The notes beneath the pieces are model-generated. The model was not told the origin of the DNA. It saw only the letters and a list, made by a program, of their open reading frames with translations, and did not search any database. A stretch of 20,994 nt of DNA. Source: an uncultured Pseudomonadota bacterium (GTDB lineage: Bacteria > Pseudomonadota > Gammaproteobacteria > Steroidobacterales > Steroidobacteraceae). The translations under genes and the position numbers were made by a program. Shown here one piece after another: positions 5,978-13,535 of the stretch. The DNA lies in the NCBI GenBank assembly GCA_946479515.1, contig CAMLGF010000066.1, positions 1-20,994 on the forward strand. The letters are read 5' to 3'. Every line of letters begins with the position of its first letter. Position 1 is the first letter of the stretch.

Positions 5978-8008
5978 TTAGACGTTCGATCGCGGACGCC
6001 GGTGCATCAGCACCTGCGACGCCAGCATCGCCAGCAGCAGCAGATCCAGCGATCCGCCACCGCCGCCGCCACCGGCGCTGCCACCGCCGCTGGGAGCACT
6101 GCTGACCGTCAGCGTCGCCGCGCTGCTGGATTGAGTTTCCGCGCCATTGCTGACCGCCAGACGGAAGCTGTCGCCGGACATGGCCGTGGTGATGTTTCCG
6201 ACCGACAGCCTGTTCGTGGCCGTTCCCGAATACGCGCCCGAGTCGCTGAGGTCGGTGTAGGTCGTGGAACCCGCGGGCGCGCGTTGCCAGCGATAGCTGA
6301 GCGCGGGGCAACCCGAGGCATCCGCGGTGAAGGTCACCGAGCTGCCGGCGACGCGACTCAACGCGGCGGGTTGACTCACGAACACCGGCGACCTGGCTGG
6401 CGCCGCCGGTGCGTTCGCGCCCATCCACACGACGCTCATCGAGTAGGAAGGAAAACTGCGCGCGAAACTGTCTGCGCCGACCGTGGCCGTGGTCGCGGTG
6501 ATCTCCGGGCACCCCGGCGCGTTCGGCTTCGCGGCATCGTCATTGGCCTTGCCGTACGTGTAGATGGTCGCGTTGGTGGCAACGTTGCCGGACAGCGTGA
6601 AGTTCACGTCGATGGCGTTGACCGGGTCTTTGTTGATCACCAGCATGCCCAGCCCGCCGGTGCCACGCCTCAACGCATGCACCGCGAGCAATGGATTGGA
6701 GCTCGCGGACGGCACCGTCGAGTCACCGCCCACCGAAAAATAGGAGAGCAGCTTGAACGCGTGATACGTCGGGTAGGTCTCGTAGGCGGTGCTCGCTCCG
6801 CCCTGCGACACGGACGAGAGGATTCCGTAATCGCCATAGCCGCGCCAGCCGTAGAGCGATGCCGAGTTGTTGGCGTTGGCGGGGGGACCATTACGCACGT
6901 CCCACCAGAAGAACCCGCGGATCTCGGTGGTCATCACGCTCGCGAGGCTGTCGGCGAGATACAGGCCATTGACCAGGCTGGTGGATTGCTTGCCCGGGTT
7001 CGAGAACACCGAATTGTTTTCGGTGACGATGATCTCGACGCCGTTGCCGCTGACGCCGAACGCGGCGTTCACCAGCGTGCGCAGGTTCGTGGCGTCGGCC
7101 TGCCAGGTGGAGGCTGCCTGCAACAGCGCCGCGTCCGATTCGGCACCCGGTGCGCCGTCATAACGGTGATAGATGACGAAGTCCGGCACTTTGCCGAGGG
7201 TGTTCAGCCGCTGCAGGAGGGTCTGCGTCCAGCTGTTGTACTCACCGGACTTCACCACGACCACGCCCACCTTGATGGTGGGATCGACCGCCTTCATGAG
7301 CGTGAGGTACTCGGCGGCGCGGTTGGCGTAGGTGGTGGGGTCCCAGCGCGGCGACTGCAGATCGGACTCCCAGTTGCCGTAGCTTTCGTTGCCGATCTCC
7401 CAGTACTTGAACCCGAAGGGCTGCGTGCGACCGAGACGCAGGAAGTTCATGCCATCGTCGGCCGCGCCTGGCGTCGGCGTCGACGCGCGCAGGCTCGCCC
7501 AGGTCTGCGCCGACTGCCAGTCGTAAGGGCCGGGCGTGGGCAGCGCCGGGGTTCCCGGCGCGGGATTGTCCATGCCGATGGGCACGTCGATGCCGCCGGA
7601 CGCCGGAAAATTCGCGTACGCGACCCAGGCCGCCGCTTCCTCCGGCGTGCCGGTGCCGTAGTTGACGGTGATCATCGCGTGCGCATTCAGCGCCGCGGTG
7701 AGCGCCGCGGACTTGTCGAAGCCCGATTCCCACGTGAACGTGTTGAGCAGGTTGGTATTGGTGCGTCAGTGGTACTCGTCGGAGAGCGAGCCGCCCGGCA
7801 GGCGGATCGCGCGAATGCCCGCCTCGCGCAGCAGCGTCTCGGTCGCCTCGCTGCCGAGCTCGGAATCCCAGAGCGTGGAGTTGATGCCGAACAGACGGTC
7901 ATCGACGTAGTCGATGTTGCCGCCGAGATTCACCGTGACGTCAGCGGATTGGGCCAGGGCCACGCACGGCAGCGCGGCGCCTAGCAACCCTACAAGGCGT
8001 GCTTTCAT
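5978..8008 (-). pseudogene. Secreted clan-A glycoside hydrolase (arabinofuranosidase-like) with Ig-like domain, interrupted by in-frame TGA
   Basis: The frame opens at ATG 8006-8008 after GGGGGGA and encodes a signal peptide (about residues 1-22, ending ALAQS). A TIM-barrel glycoside hydrolase region follows, with EIGNES (acid/base Glu208) and a candidate nucleophile Glu330 in IVTENNS. Then come a linker/beta region, an Ig-like domain (about 541-637), a Gly-rich stretch (641-652), a short hydrophobic segment and a basic end (HRRPR), like a GlyGly-CTERM sorting tail. Codon 81 is TGA (7766-7768), directly after GGSLSDEYH, where related enzymes have Trp. The frame continues without any shift, so one TGG-to-TGA change explains it. 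Restart at ATG 7675 would lack the signal peptide. The gene is either a pseudogene or carries a sequencing error. The likely role was releasing arabinose or galactose from plant polysaccharide; the exact GH family is uncertain. Confidence 0.8.
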
Positions 8009-8011
8009 CGT

Positions 8012-8059
8012 CCCCCCGACCAGAATGCGAATTCGTCCGGGGGCGACTCTGCCAGAGTC
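8012..8059 (-). other. Inverted repeats between ABC ATPase stop and hydrolase start
   Basis: GACTCT (8045-8050) and AGAGTC (8054-8059) form a perfect 6-bp stem with a 3-nt loop overlapping the ATPase stop codon. A second, imperfect pair, C-rich at 8012-8020 and G-rich at 8035-8043, would pair the hydrolase Shine-Dalgarno region, with an 8-bp palindrome (CGAATTCG) in its loop. No T-tract is present. These could separate the ABC operon from the hydrolase gene, but the function is not shown. Confidence 0.3.
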
Positions 8060-8855
8060 AAACCGTCTCGGCGACGCCGAGTTCCGCAAGAATTGCCACA
8101 CGCAGCGCCTGGGCCTCGGGACTCGACACTCGGCGGGGATGCGGCAACGTTACGTTGAATGACGCCTGAATGCGGGTCGGGCGCGGGCTCAGCACCAGCA
8201 CGCGGTCGGCCAGGTGGATGGCCTCTTCCACGTCGTGCGTGATCAGCATCACGGTGTGCTTCTCCTTGCCGAGGATGCGCAGCAGCTCGTTCTGCATGCG
8301 CAGGCTCATCAGCGCATCGAGCGCGGAGAACGGCTCGTCCATATAGAGGATCTCGGGTTTCACCACCAGCGCGCGCGCGATCTCGGCGCGCTTCAACATG
8401 CCGCCCGACAGTTCGTGCGGATAGTTGTTCTCGAAGCCCTTGAGCCCGACCAGTTCCGCGTACTCGGCGGCCAGCGCTTCCCGGTTCGGCAGCTCGTCGG
8501 GCAGACCGAACAGCAGGTTCTGGCGCACTGTGAGCCAGGGGAACACCGAGCCCTGCTGCGTGATCAGCACGCCCTTGCGGTTCGGCCCCATGCGCGGCGT
8601 ACCGTCCACCTTCACCACACCGGAATCCGGTGCGAGAAAGCCGGCGATGATGTTCATCAGCGTGGTCTTGCCGCAGCCCGACGGACCGACGATGGCGATG
8701 AACTCGCCATCGCGCACCTCGAAACTCAGTTCGCTGATGACTTCCAGCGGCTGGCGGTCCTTCTCGAAGGACTTGCGAATGCCCTGCAACGCGATCTTGA
8801 CCGGCGCCGTACTGCGCGCATCGACCGGCGATTCCATCCGGCGTTCAGTGTGCAT
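8058..8855 (-). CDS. ABC transporter ATP-binding protein, NitT/TauT (SsuB/TauB/NrtD) type
   Basis: The 265-residue cytoplasmic ATPase of the importer. Walker A is GPSGCGKT (57-64), the Q-loop is near Gln100-101, the signature is LSGGM (149-153), Walker B is ILYMDEP with Asp173/Glu174, the D-loop is SALD, and the switch is His207 in ITHD. The sequence style matches ATPases of the nitrate/sulfonate/taurine family. The ATG at 8853-8855 overlaps the permease stop by 11 bp and has GGTGG upstream. An internal Met7 would avoid the overlap but lacks a good ribosome-binding site. It is the last gene of the five-gene ABC/SCO/cupredoxin operon. The substrate is not evident from the ATPase. Confidence 0.92.
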   Translation of the reverse strand: MHTERRMESPVDARSTAPVKIALQGIRKSFEKDRQPLEVISELSFEVRDGEFIAIVGPSGCGKTTLMNIIAGFLAPDSGVVKVDGTPRMGPNRKGVLITQQGSVFPWLTVRQNLLFGLPDELPNREALAAEYAELVGLKGFENNYPHELSGGMLKRAEIARALVVKPEILYMDEPFSALDALMSLRMQNELLRILGKEKHTVMLITHDVEEAIHLADRVLVLSPRPTRIQASFNVTLPHPRRVSSPEAQALRVAILAELGVAETV

Positions 8856-9603
8856 ATCGCCACCGTACGATTTTCATGCCTTCCAGCAACCTCATGATTC
8901 CGTCGAGCATCAGGCCAATGAGCCCGATGAGGATCATGCCCGCCACGACCAGGTCATAGCGATTACCGGCGTTGCGGGCATCCATGATCATGTAGCCCAG
9001 GCCCGAGCGCAGCGCGATCATCTCGGCAGCGACCACCACCAGCCAGGCGACTCCCAGTCCGATGCGCATGCCCGTGATGATCTGCGGCAGCGTCGCGGGC
9101 AGCACGACCTGCAGGAAGAACTTGCGGCGTGGCACGTCGAAGTTGTTCGCCGCCCGCAGGTAGCGCTTCTCGATCGTGTGCACCCCCACCGTGGTCTGCA
9201 CGATCATCGGAAACACCGACGAGATGAAGATGAGATAGATAGGCGACGCGTTGCCGACGCCGAACCAGAGGATGGCGAGCGGAATCCAGGCGATGGGCGA
9301 GATGGGCCTGAGGATCTGGAATATCGGGTTCAGGGTGATGAAGGCGCCGTGCACGCGCCCCATCCAGATGCCGAGCGGGATGGCGAAGAGCACCGCGATG
9401 CCGAAGCCCGCGCCCACGCGCATCAGCGAGGCGCCGATGTGCAGCCAGAGGCTGCCGTCGCGCACCAGTTCCATCGTGCCTTCGACCACCATGCGCGGTG
9501 TCGGGAAGATGGCGCTGCGCGTCACGTCGACCAGAATCCACCACACCGCGACCAGCACGGCCGCGACGATCAGAGATGGCACGGAGTGCCTGAGACTTTT
9601 CAT
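8845..9603 (-). CDS. ABC transporter permease, NitT/TauT (SsuC/TauC) type
   Basis: A 252-residue inner-membrane permease with about six hydrophobic segments and the BPD_transp_1 pattern. The cytoplasmic coupling-loop region (about 150-175, AANNFDVPRRKFFLQVVLPA) is followed by a AWLVVVAAEMI segment typical of nitrate/sulfonate/taurine importers. It pairs with the ATPase, whose start overlaps its end by 11 bp. Its ATG (9601-9603) abuts the TAG stop of the cupredoxin-like gene with no intervening base, so translation is probably coupled. The positions of the SCO and cupredoxin-like genes upstream make a metal- or redox-related substrate worth considering, but sequence alone does not define it. 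Confidence 0.92.
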   Translation of the reverse strand: MKSLRHSVPSLIVAAVLVAVWWILVDVTRSAIFPTPRMVVEGTMELVRDGSLWLHIGASLMRVGAGFGIAVLFAIPLGIWMGRVHGAFITLNPIFQILRPISPIAWIPLAILWFGVGNASPIYLIFISSVFPMIVQTTVGVHTIEKRYLRAANNFDVPRRKFFLQVVLPATLPQIITGMRIGLGVAWLVVVAAEMIALRSGLGYMIMDARNAGNRYDLVVAGMILIGLIGLMLDGIMRLLEGMKIVRWRYAH

Positions 9604-10035
9604 CTAACCGATACCCCCTCGTTCCAGCCAGCGACGGAGCCGCCAGCCTATCTTCTGCCAGGGCCACACGGGCTCGGGCTCAACGACCACGGTCAGCTGC
9701 CCGCTCGCGTGCGCCGTGCACACGAACTGGTTCTCCGAAGCCGTTTCGAACGGCAGGCGGAAGCTCTGCCCCGGCATCATGATGGTGGGCCCGAACTGCT
9801 GTGGCACCTCGTCGAGATTGCGCAGCAGCAGCACGTCCTGCACGCCGAGCGTCAGCGTGATGCGCGACGGCAGGATCTCCACCGGGTCGCCGGCCATGCG
9901 CCGCGCGTACGTGCCGCGCGGAATCTCGAACAGCGCCTCGCGCGAGGGCGGATCGATGGGCGCGAATCCCGCCCACACGACGATCGCCAGCAACGGAGCG
10001 GAGGCCGCCGCGATCCACAGTCTGCGCCGGCTCAT
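9604..10035 (-). CDS. Small membrane-anchored cupredoxin-like protein
   Basis: A 143-residue protein with an N-terminal signal anchor (basic RRR then hydrophobic 7-24) and a cupredoxin-like beta domain. The segment LLLRNLDEVPQQFGPTIMMP resembles the first copper-loop region, and FVCTAHASGQL (104-114) resembles the C-terminal loop, with Cys106, His109 and Leu114 at the Cys, His and axial positions. The first copper His normally expected after VP is replaced by Gln79-Gln80, while two Met (86-87) lie nearby. A basic Trp-rich C-terminus (PWQKIGWRLRRWLERG) may lie at the membrane. The start overlaps the SCO stop by 4 bp (ATGA). The fold is inferred from motif pattern; copper binding is unproven. 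Electron transfer or copper handover with the SCO protein is plausible. Confidence 0.7.
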   Translation of the reverse strand: MSRRRLWIAAASAPLLAIVVWAGFAPIDPPSREALFEIPRGTYARRMAGDPVEILPSRITLTLGVQDVLLLRNLDEVPQQFGPTIMMPGQSFRLPFETASENQFVCTAHASGQLTVVVEPEPVWPWQKIGWRLRRWLERGGIG

Positions 10036-10619
10036 GATCGCAGCAGGATTCTGAGGTCATGCAGGAAATCGTCCGCCGGATGCCCGTACGGCATCACCGC
10101 GCGCAGCCCGCCGGCGCGATCGATCATGTAGATGGACGACGAGTGGCCGATGGTGTAGCTGCCGTCGGGATTGACGAGCTTCGTCGAGGAGATGCCGTAG
10201 CTCTTCTGTGCCGCATCGATCTCGGCGCGCGTACCCACGCCGCCAATGAAGGTGGGATCGAACGAACCCAGGAACTTCCGCATCTGCGCGGCGGTATCGC
10301 GTTCGGGGTCCACGGTGACGTACACCACCTGCACGCGGTCGCCCTCGGGGCCGAGCTTCTTGCGAGCCGCCGCCAGCGTGGCCAGCGTGATCGGGCAGAC
10401 CTCGCCGCAGTTGCTGAAGCCGAACGCCAGCAGCACGACCTTGCCTTTGAATCGTTCGAGACCCAGCGGACGCCCGTCGGTACCGTGCAGCTCGAGCCTG
10501 GGCGCCGCCATTACCGGGCTCAACGCGCCGGCCTTGAGAGCAGGCCGGGCGACGGCCGTCGGATCGGCCAGCGCCAGCGCGGCGGCTGCCAACATCACGA
10601 ATGGCAGCAAGAACCTCAT
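10032..10619 (-). CDS. SCO1/SenC family copper chaperone/thioredoxin-like protein
   Basis: A 195-residue exported protein with an N-terminal signal sequence or anchor (residues 1-19) and a thioredoxin-fold SCO domain. The copper-binding Cys71-x3-Cys75 lies in FSNCGEVCP and the distal ligand His159 in YTIGHSSSIYMID. All three family ligands are present. SCO proteins deliver copper to the CuA site of cytochrome oxidase subunit II or act as periplasmic thiol redox factors. Here the gene is locked into an ABC importer operon by 4-bp overlaps on both sides (with the binding protein and the cupredoxin-like gene), away from coxB about 9 kb downstream. Its client may therefore be the neighbouring cupredoxin-like protein or the transporter rather than, or as well as, CuA. 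Confidence 0.92.
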   Translation of the reverse strand: MRFLLPFVMLAAAALALADPTAVARPALKAGALSPVMAAPRLELHGTDGRPLGLERFKGKVVLLAFGFSNCGEVCPITLATLAAARKKLGPEGDRVQVVYVTVDPERDTAAQMRKFLGSFDPTFIGGVGTRAEIDAAQKSYGISSTKLVNPDGSYTIGHSSSIYMIDRAGGLRAVMPYGHPADDFLHDLRILLRS

Positions 10620-11641
10620 AGCGGCATGGGCGCCGCCTGCGCTGCCCGCACGAAGCGATCGTCGATGTACGTTCCGTACGGAATGGGATGCTTGATGGTC
10701 CCCGCCTCGAGTGACAGTTTCATGAGCTCGTCGAACTCTTCGGGGATCATGCGCAGATCGCCGTAGGTCACGCGGTCGCTCGGATTTTCCATCACGAACT
10801 GCAGGATCTTCGGGTCCTGGCCGAAGAACTTGCGGCTGGCCGCGATAGCGACCGCCTTGTCGCGATTCGCCTTGGCCTGGTCCAGCCAGTTACCAGCGCT
10901 CTGGATCTGGTTGACCAGGTCCTGGACCATCTCGGGGCGCGACTGGATCAGCTCCTCGCGCACGGTGAGGCAACAGCAGATGTAGTTGCGCCACTCGTCG
11001 CGCGTCATTCGCAGCACACGCGCATAGCCCGCGCGCTGCGCCGCGGCGCCGAACGGCTCGCCCGTGCAGTACGCGTCCACGGCATCGGCATACAACGCCG
11101 CCGGCATGTCGGGTGGCGGCATTTCGACGATCTCGATGTCCTCCGGCGTCATGTCTTCACGCGCCAGCATCTTGCGCAGGAACAGGAAGTCCACCGCGAA
11201 GCGGCTCGGAACGGCGATGCGCTTGCCGCGCAGCTCGGCAAAATTCTGGTACGGAGATTCCGTCCTCACCATGATCACCGCGCCCGAGCGATGGCCGAGC
11301 GACACAATCTTCACGGGAATCTTCTTGTCGGCCAGGTCCATCACCAGCGGCGCCAGCATGTAGCCCGCCTGGATGCGCCCCGTCATGAGCGATTCCTTGA
11401 TCTCGGGCCACCCGTTGTATTTGCTGTAGACGAACCGGAACGGGTTCGAAGCCGCACCGTTGCGGATCGCGGTGTCCTTGCCGACGCAGGCCACCGGCAG
11501 CGTGAGATTGCAGGTCACGGGCAGGCCGCCGATCTCCAGCGCGTCGTCTTCGCCCTGCGACGCGCAGCCGGCGAACGCCAGCGGCAAAGCCGCTGCCATG
11601 GCGCCCGTCAGGATCTGTCGGCGGTTGAGAAATGAGCTCAC
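10616..11641 (-). CDS. ABC transporter substrate-binding protein, NitT/TauT type, Tat lipoprotein
   Basis: A 341-residue periplasmic binding protein of the NrtA/SsuA/TauA class, first gene of the operon. The N-terminus combines a twin-arginine motif (RRQIL, 7-11) with a lipobox LAFAGC (Cys26), predicting a folded, lipid-anchored exoprotein. The YCTGEPFGAAA segment (191-201) matches the xxGEPxxA signature of nitrate/bicarbonate-type binding proteins. The mature protein is unusually cysteine-rich: Cys44, Cys52, Cys192 and a Cys222-224 triplet. The ligand cannot be assigned. The stop overlaps the SCO start by 4 bp. The gene is divergent from the GMC dehydrogenase, sharing a 112-bp intergenic region. 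Confidence 0.88.
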   Translation of the reverse strand: MSSFLNRRQILTGAMAAALPLAFAGCASQGEDDALEIGGLPVTCNLTLPVACVGKDTAIRNGAASNPFRFVYSKYNGWPEIKESLMTGRIQAGYMLAPLVMDLADKKIPVKIVSLGHRSGAVIMVRTESPYQNFAELRGKRIAVPSRFAVDFLFLRKMLAREDMTPEDIEIVEMPPPDMPAALYADAVDAYCTGEPFGAAAQRAGYARVLRMTRDEWRNYICCCLTVREELIQSRPEMVQDLVNQIQSAGNWLDQAKANRDKAVAIAASRKFFGQDPKILQFVMENPSDRVTYGDLRMIPEEFDELMKLSLEAGTIKHPIPYGTYIDDRFVRAAQAAPMPL

Positions 11642-11753
11642 GGTTGGAATGGGCCGGCTGCGCCGGTCTCATGGCGATTGCGCCCCAGCCTAGCGGAGCC
11701 TCGTATAGTTTTCGTCTATGAATAGGGACCGCACCGTTTAAGATCGGCCCAAT
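11642..11753. promoter_or_regulatory. Divergent promoter region between ABC/SCO operon and GMC dehydrogenase
   Basis: This 112-bp gap separates divergent start codons and contains the only AT-rich island nearby (about 11700-11725). A TATAGT hexamer (11704-11709) reads on the plus strand and TATACG overlaps it on the minus strand. Short half-sites ATAG (11705-11708), CTAT (11716-11719) and ATAG (11722-11725) are arranged as overlapping inverted repeats. No good -35 box is visible. A shared control site is plausible but not demonstrated. Confidence 0.4.
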
Positions 11754-13535
11754 ATGTCATTCGTCACCGCGGCGGACGCCGACAAGAACAGCTATGACGT
11801 GATCGTGGTCGGCTCCGGGGCCGCGGGCGGCCAGACCGCCTACACGCTGGCCATGGACGGGGCCAAGGTGCTGATGCTCGAAGCTGGGCGCAATTACACC
11901 CCGGCCAGCGAAACGCCCATGATGCAGACCAATGGCGAGGCACCGCTGCGCGGCGCGGGAACGCCCGAGAAGCCGTTCGGGTTCTGGGATGCGACCATCG
12001 ATGGCGGCTGGCAGGTGCCGGGCGAGCCGTACACCAGCGCCTCCGACGACCCCGCGCGGCAGTTCCTCTGGTGGCGCGCGCGCATGCTGGGCGGACGCAC
12101 CAATCACTGGGGCCGAATCTCGCTGCGCAATGGGCCCTACGATTTCAAGCCGTATACGCGCGACGGCCTGGGGTTCGACTGGCCCATGAGCTACGAGGAT
12201 CTCGCGCCCTGGTACGACAAGGTTGAGATGCTCATCGGCGTGTACGGCGCCAACGACGGGCTCGAGAACACGCCGAACAGCCCCGAGGGAGTGCTGTTGC
12301 CGCCGCCGAAGCCGCGCGTCAGCGATCTGCTGATCCAGCAGCGCTCGCGCAAGCTCGGCATCCCGGTGGTGGCGGGCCACCGCGCGGTGCTCACCCGGGC
12401 GCTGGATCACCAGCGGCTGCCCAAACTACTGCATCCGGGCAATGTCCGGGCGCAGCAGATCCTGGCCGCCGACATGCGCAAGCGCGCCGCCTGCTTCTTC
12501 GCCACGCCCTGCGGCCGCGGCTGCGCCATCCGGGCTAACTACCAGTCGACCACCGTGCACCTGCCGCCGGCCCTGGACACCGGCAATCTCGACATCGTCA
12601 CCGATGCCATGGTGCGCACGGTCAGCAAGCGCGCCGACGGCAACGCCGAAGGCGTGGTGTACATCGACCGCAAGACCGGCGCCGAGCGTCGCGTCAAGGC
12701 GCGCATCGTCGTGCTCGCGGCGAGCGCGCTCGAATCCGTGCGCATCCTGCTGAATTCCGGCGTGGCGAACAGCAGCGGCAAGGTCGGCAAGTACATCATG
12801 GACACCGTCGGTGCGAACTTCGGCGGCCAGGTGCCGCTGCTCGAGAGCATGCCGCTGCACAACGAGGACGGCGTCGACGGCCTGCACCTGTACACGCCCT
12901 GGTGGCTGTACAAGGAGCAGCTCGCCGGGAGACTGGGCTTCGCGCGCGGCTATCACTTCGAGTTCGGGGGCGGACGCGGCATGCCCGGCATGGGCACGGC
13001 TGCCGGCCTGGAGTGGCTGAACGGCGGCAACTACGGGCGGAAGTTCAAGGAAGACGCGCGCCGTTATTACGGGTCGTTCGTGGGCTTCGCCGGACGTGGC
13101 GAGATGATCCCCAACGAGGACTGCTATGCCGAGCTCGATCCGACGATGAAGGACCGCTTCGGCATCCCGGTCCTGCGCTTCCACTGGAAGTGGAGCCAGC
13201 ACGAGATCGGGCAGGCCGCGCACATGCAGAAAGTGGCGGCGGAGATCATCGATGCGATGGGCGGCCGTTACGCCACGCCGCCGCAGTCGGGTGAAAAGGC
13301 CATCAAGCAGGGCGGCGTCATCATCCACGAGGTGGGCGGCGCCATGATGGGCACGGACCCGAAGAAGTCCGTCACCAACAGTTACGGCCAGTGTTGGGAC
13401 ATGAAGAACCTGTTCATCACCGACGGCGCGACGCTTTGTTCCAATGCCGACAAGAATCCGACGCTCACCATCATGGCCCTGGCCTGGCGCTCCGCCGATC
13501 ACATGCTGAGTCTCATGAAAAGGAAGGAACTGTGA
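11754..13535 (+). CDS. GMC-family FAD-dependent dehydrogenase, catalytic subunit (glucose/gluconate dehydrogenase-like)
   Basis: A 593-residue flavoprotein that probably oxidises a sugar, sugar acid or polyol in the periplasm. The N-terminal FAD-binding fold shows VVGSGAAGG (18-26) with Glu43 ending the second strand. The C-terminal GMC signature includes IIHEVGGAMMG (His525) and NPTLTIMALAWR (Asn568). Cys247, Cys253 and Cys257 form the C-x5-C-x3-C spacing that I recall for the [3Fe-4S] ligands of bacterial FAD-glucose dehydrogenases. No signal peptide is present; family members are exported together with a Tat-bearing small subunit, which is encoded directly downstream with a 4-bp overlap. 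The substrate may be glucose, gluconate, fructose or a glycoside (3-dehydrogenase). No cytochrome c subunit follows, so the electron acceptor is unknown. Confidence 0.9.
   Translation: MSFVTAADADKNSYDVIVVGSGAAGGQTAYTLAMDGAKVLMLEAGRNYTPASETPMMQTNGEAPLRGAGTPEKPFGFWDATIDGGWQVPGEPYTSASDDPARQFLWWRARMLGGRTNHWGRISLRNGPYDFKPYTRDGLGFDWPMSYEDLAPWYDKVEMLIGVYGANDGLENTPNSPEGVLLPPPKPRVSDLLIQQRSRKLGIPVVAGHRAVLTRALDHQRLPKLLHPGNVRAQQILAADMRKRAACFFATPCGRGCAIRANYQSTTVHLPPALDTGNLDIVTDAMVRTVSKRADGNAEGVVYIDRKTGAERRVKARIVVLAASALESVRILLNSGVANSSGKVGKYIMDTVGANFGGQVPLLESMPLHNEDGVDGLHLYTPWWLYKEQLAGRLGFARGYHFEFGGGRGMPGMGTAAGLEWLNGGNYGRKFKEDARRYYGSFVGFAGRGEMIPNEDCYAELDPTMKDRFGIPVLRFHWKWSQHEIGQAAHMQKVAAEIIDAMGGRYATPPQSGEKAIKQGGVIIHEVGGAMMGTDPKKSVTNSYGQCWDMKNLFITDGATLCSNADKNPTLTIMALAWRSADHMLSLMKRKEL

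Noticed and set aside
7766..7768. TGA as a selenocysteine codon
   Set aside because: The family position is occupied by Trp, not Cys, and there is no evident SECIS-like hairpin or selenoprotein family match; a point mutation or sequencing error is simpler.
6002..7984. Long plus-strand open frame of 660 codons opposite the hydrolase
   Set aside because: It is His/Arg/Gly-rich and antisense to a clearly recognisable glycoside hydrolase; it has no domain and no supported start.
12426..13502. Minus-strand open frame opposite the GMC dehydrogenase
   Set aside because: It is a shadow of the GMC gene with low-complexity composition and no motifs.
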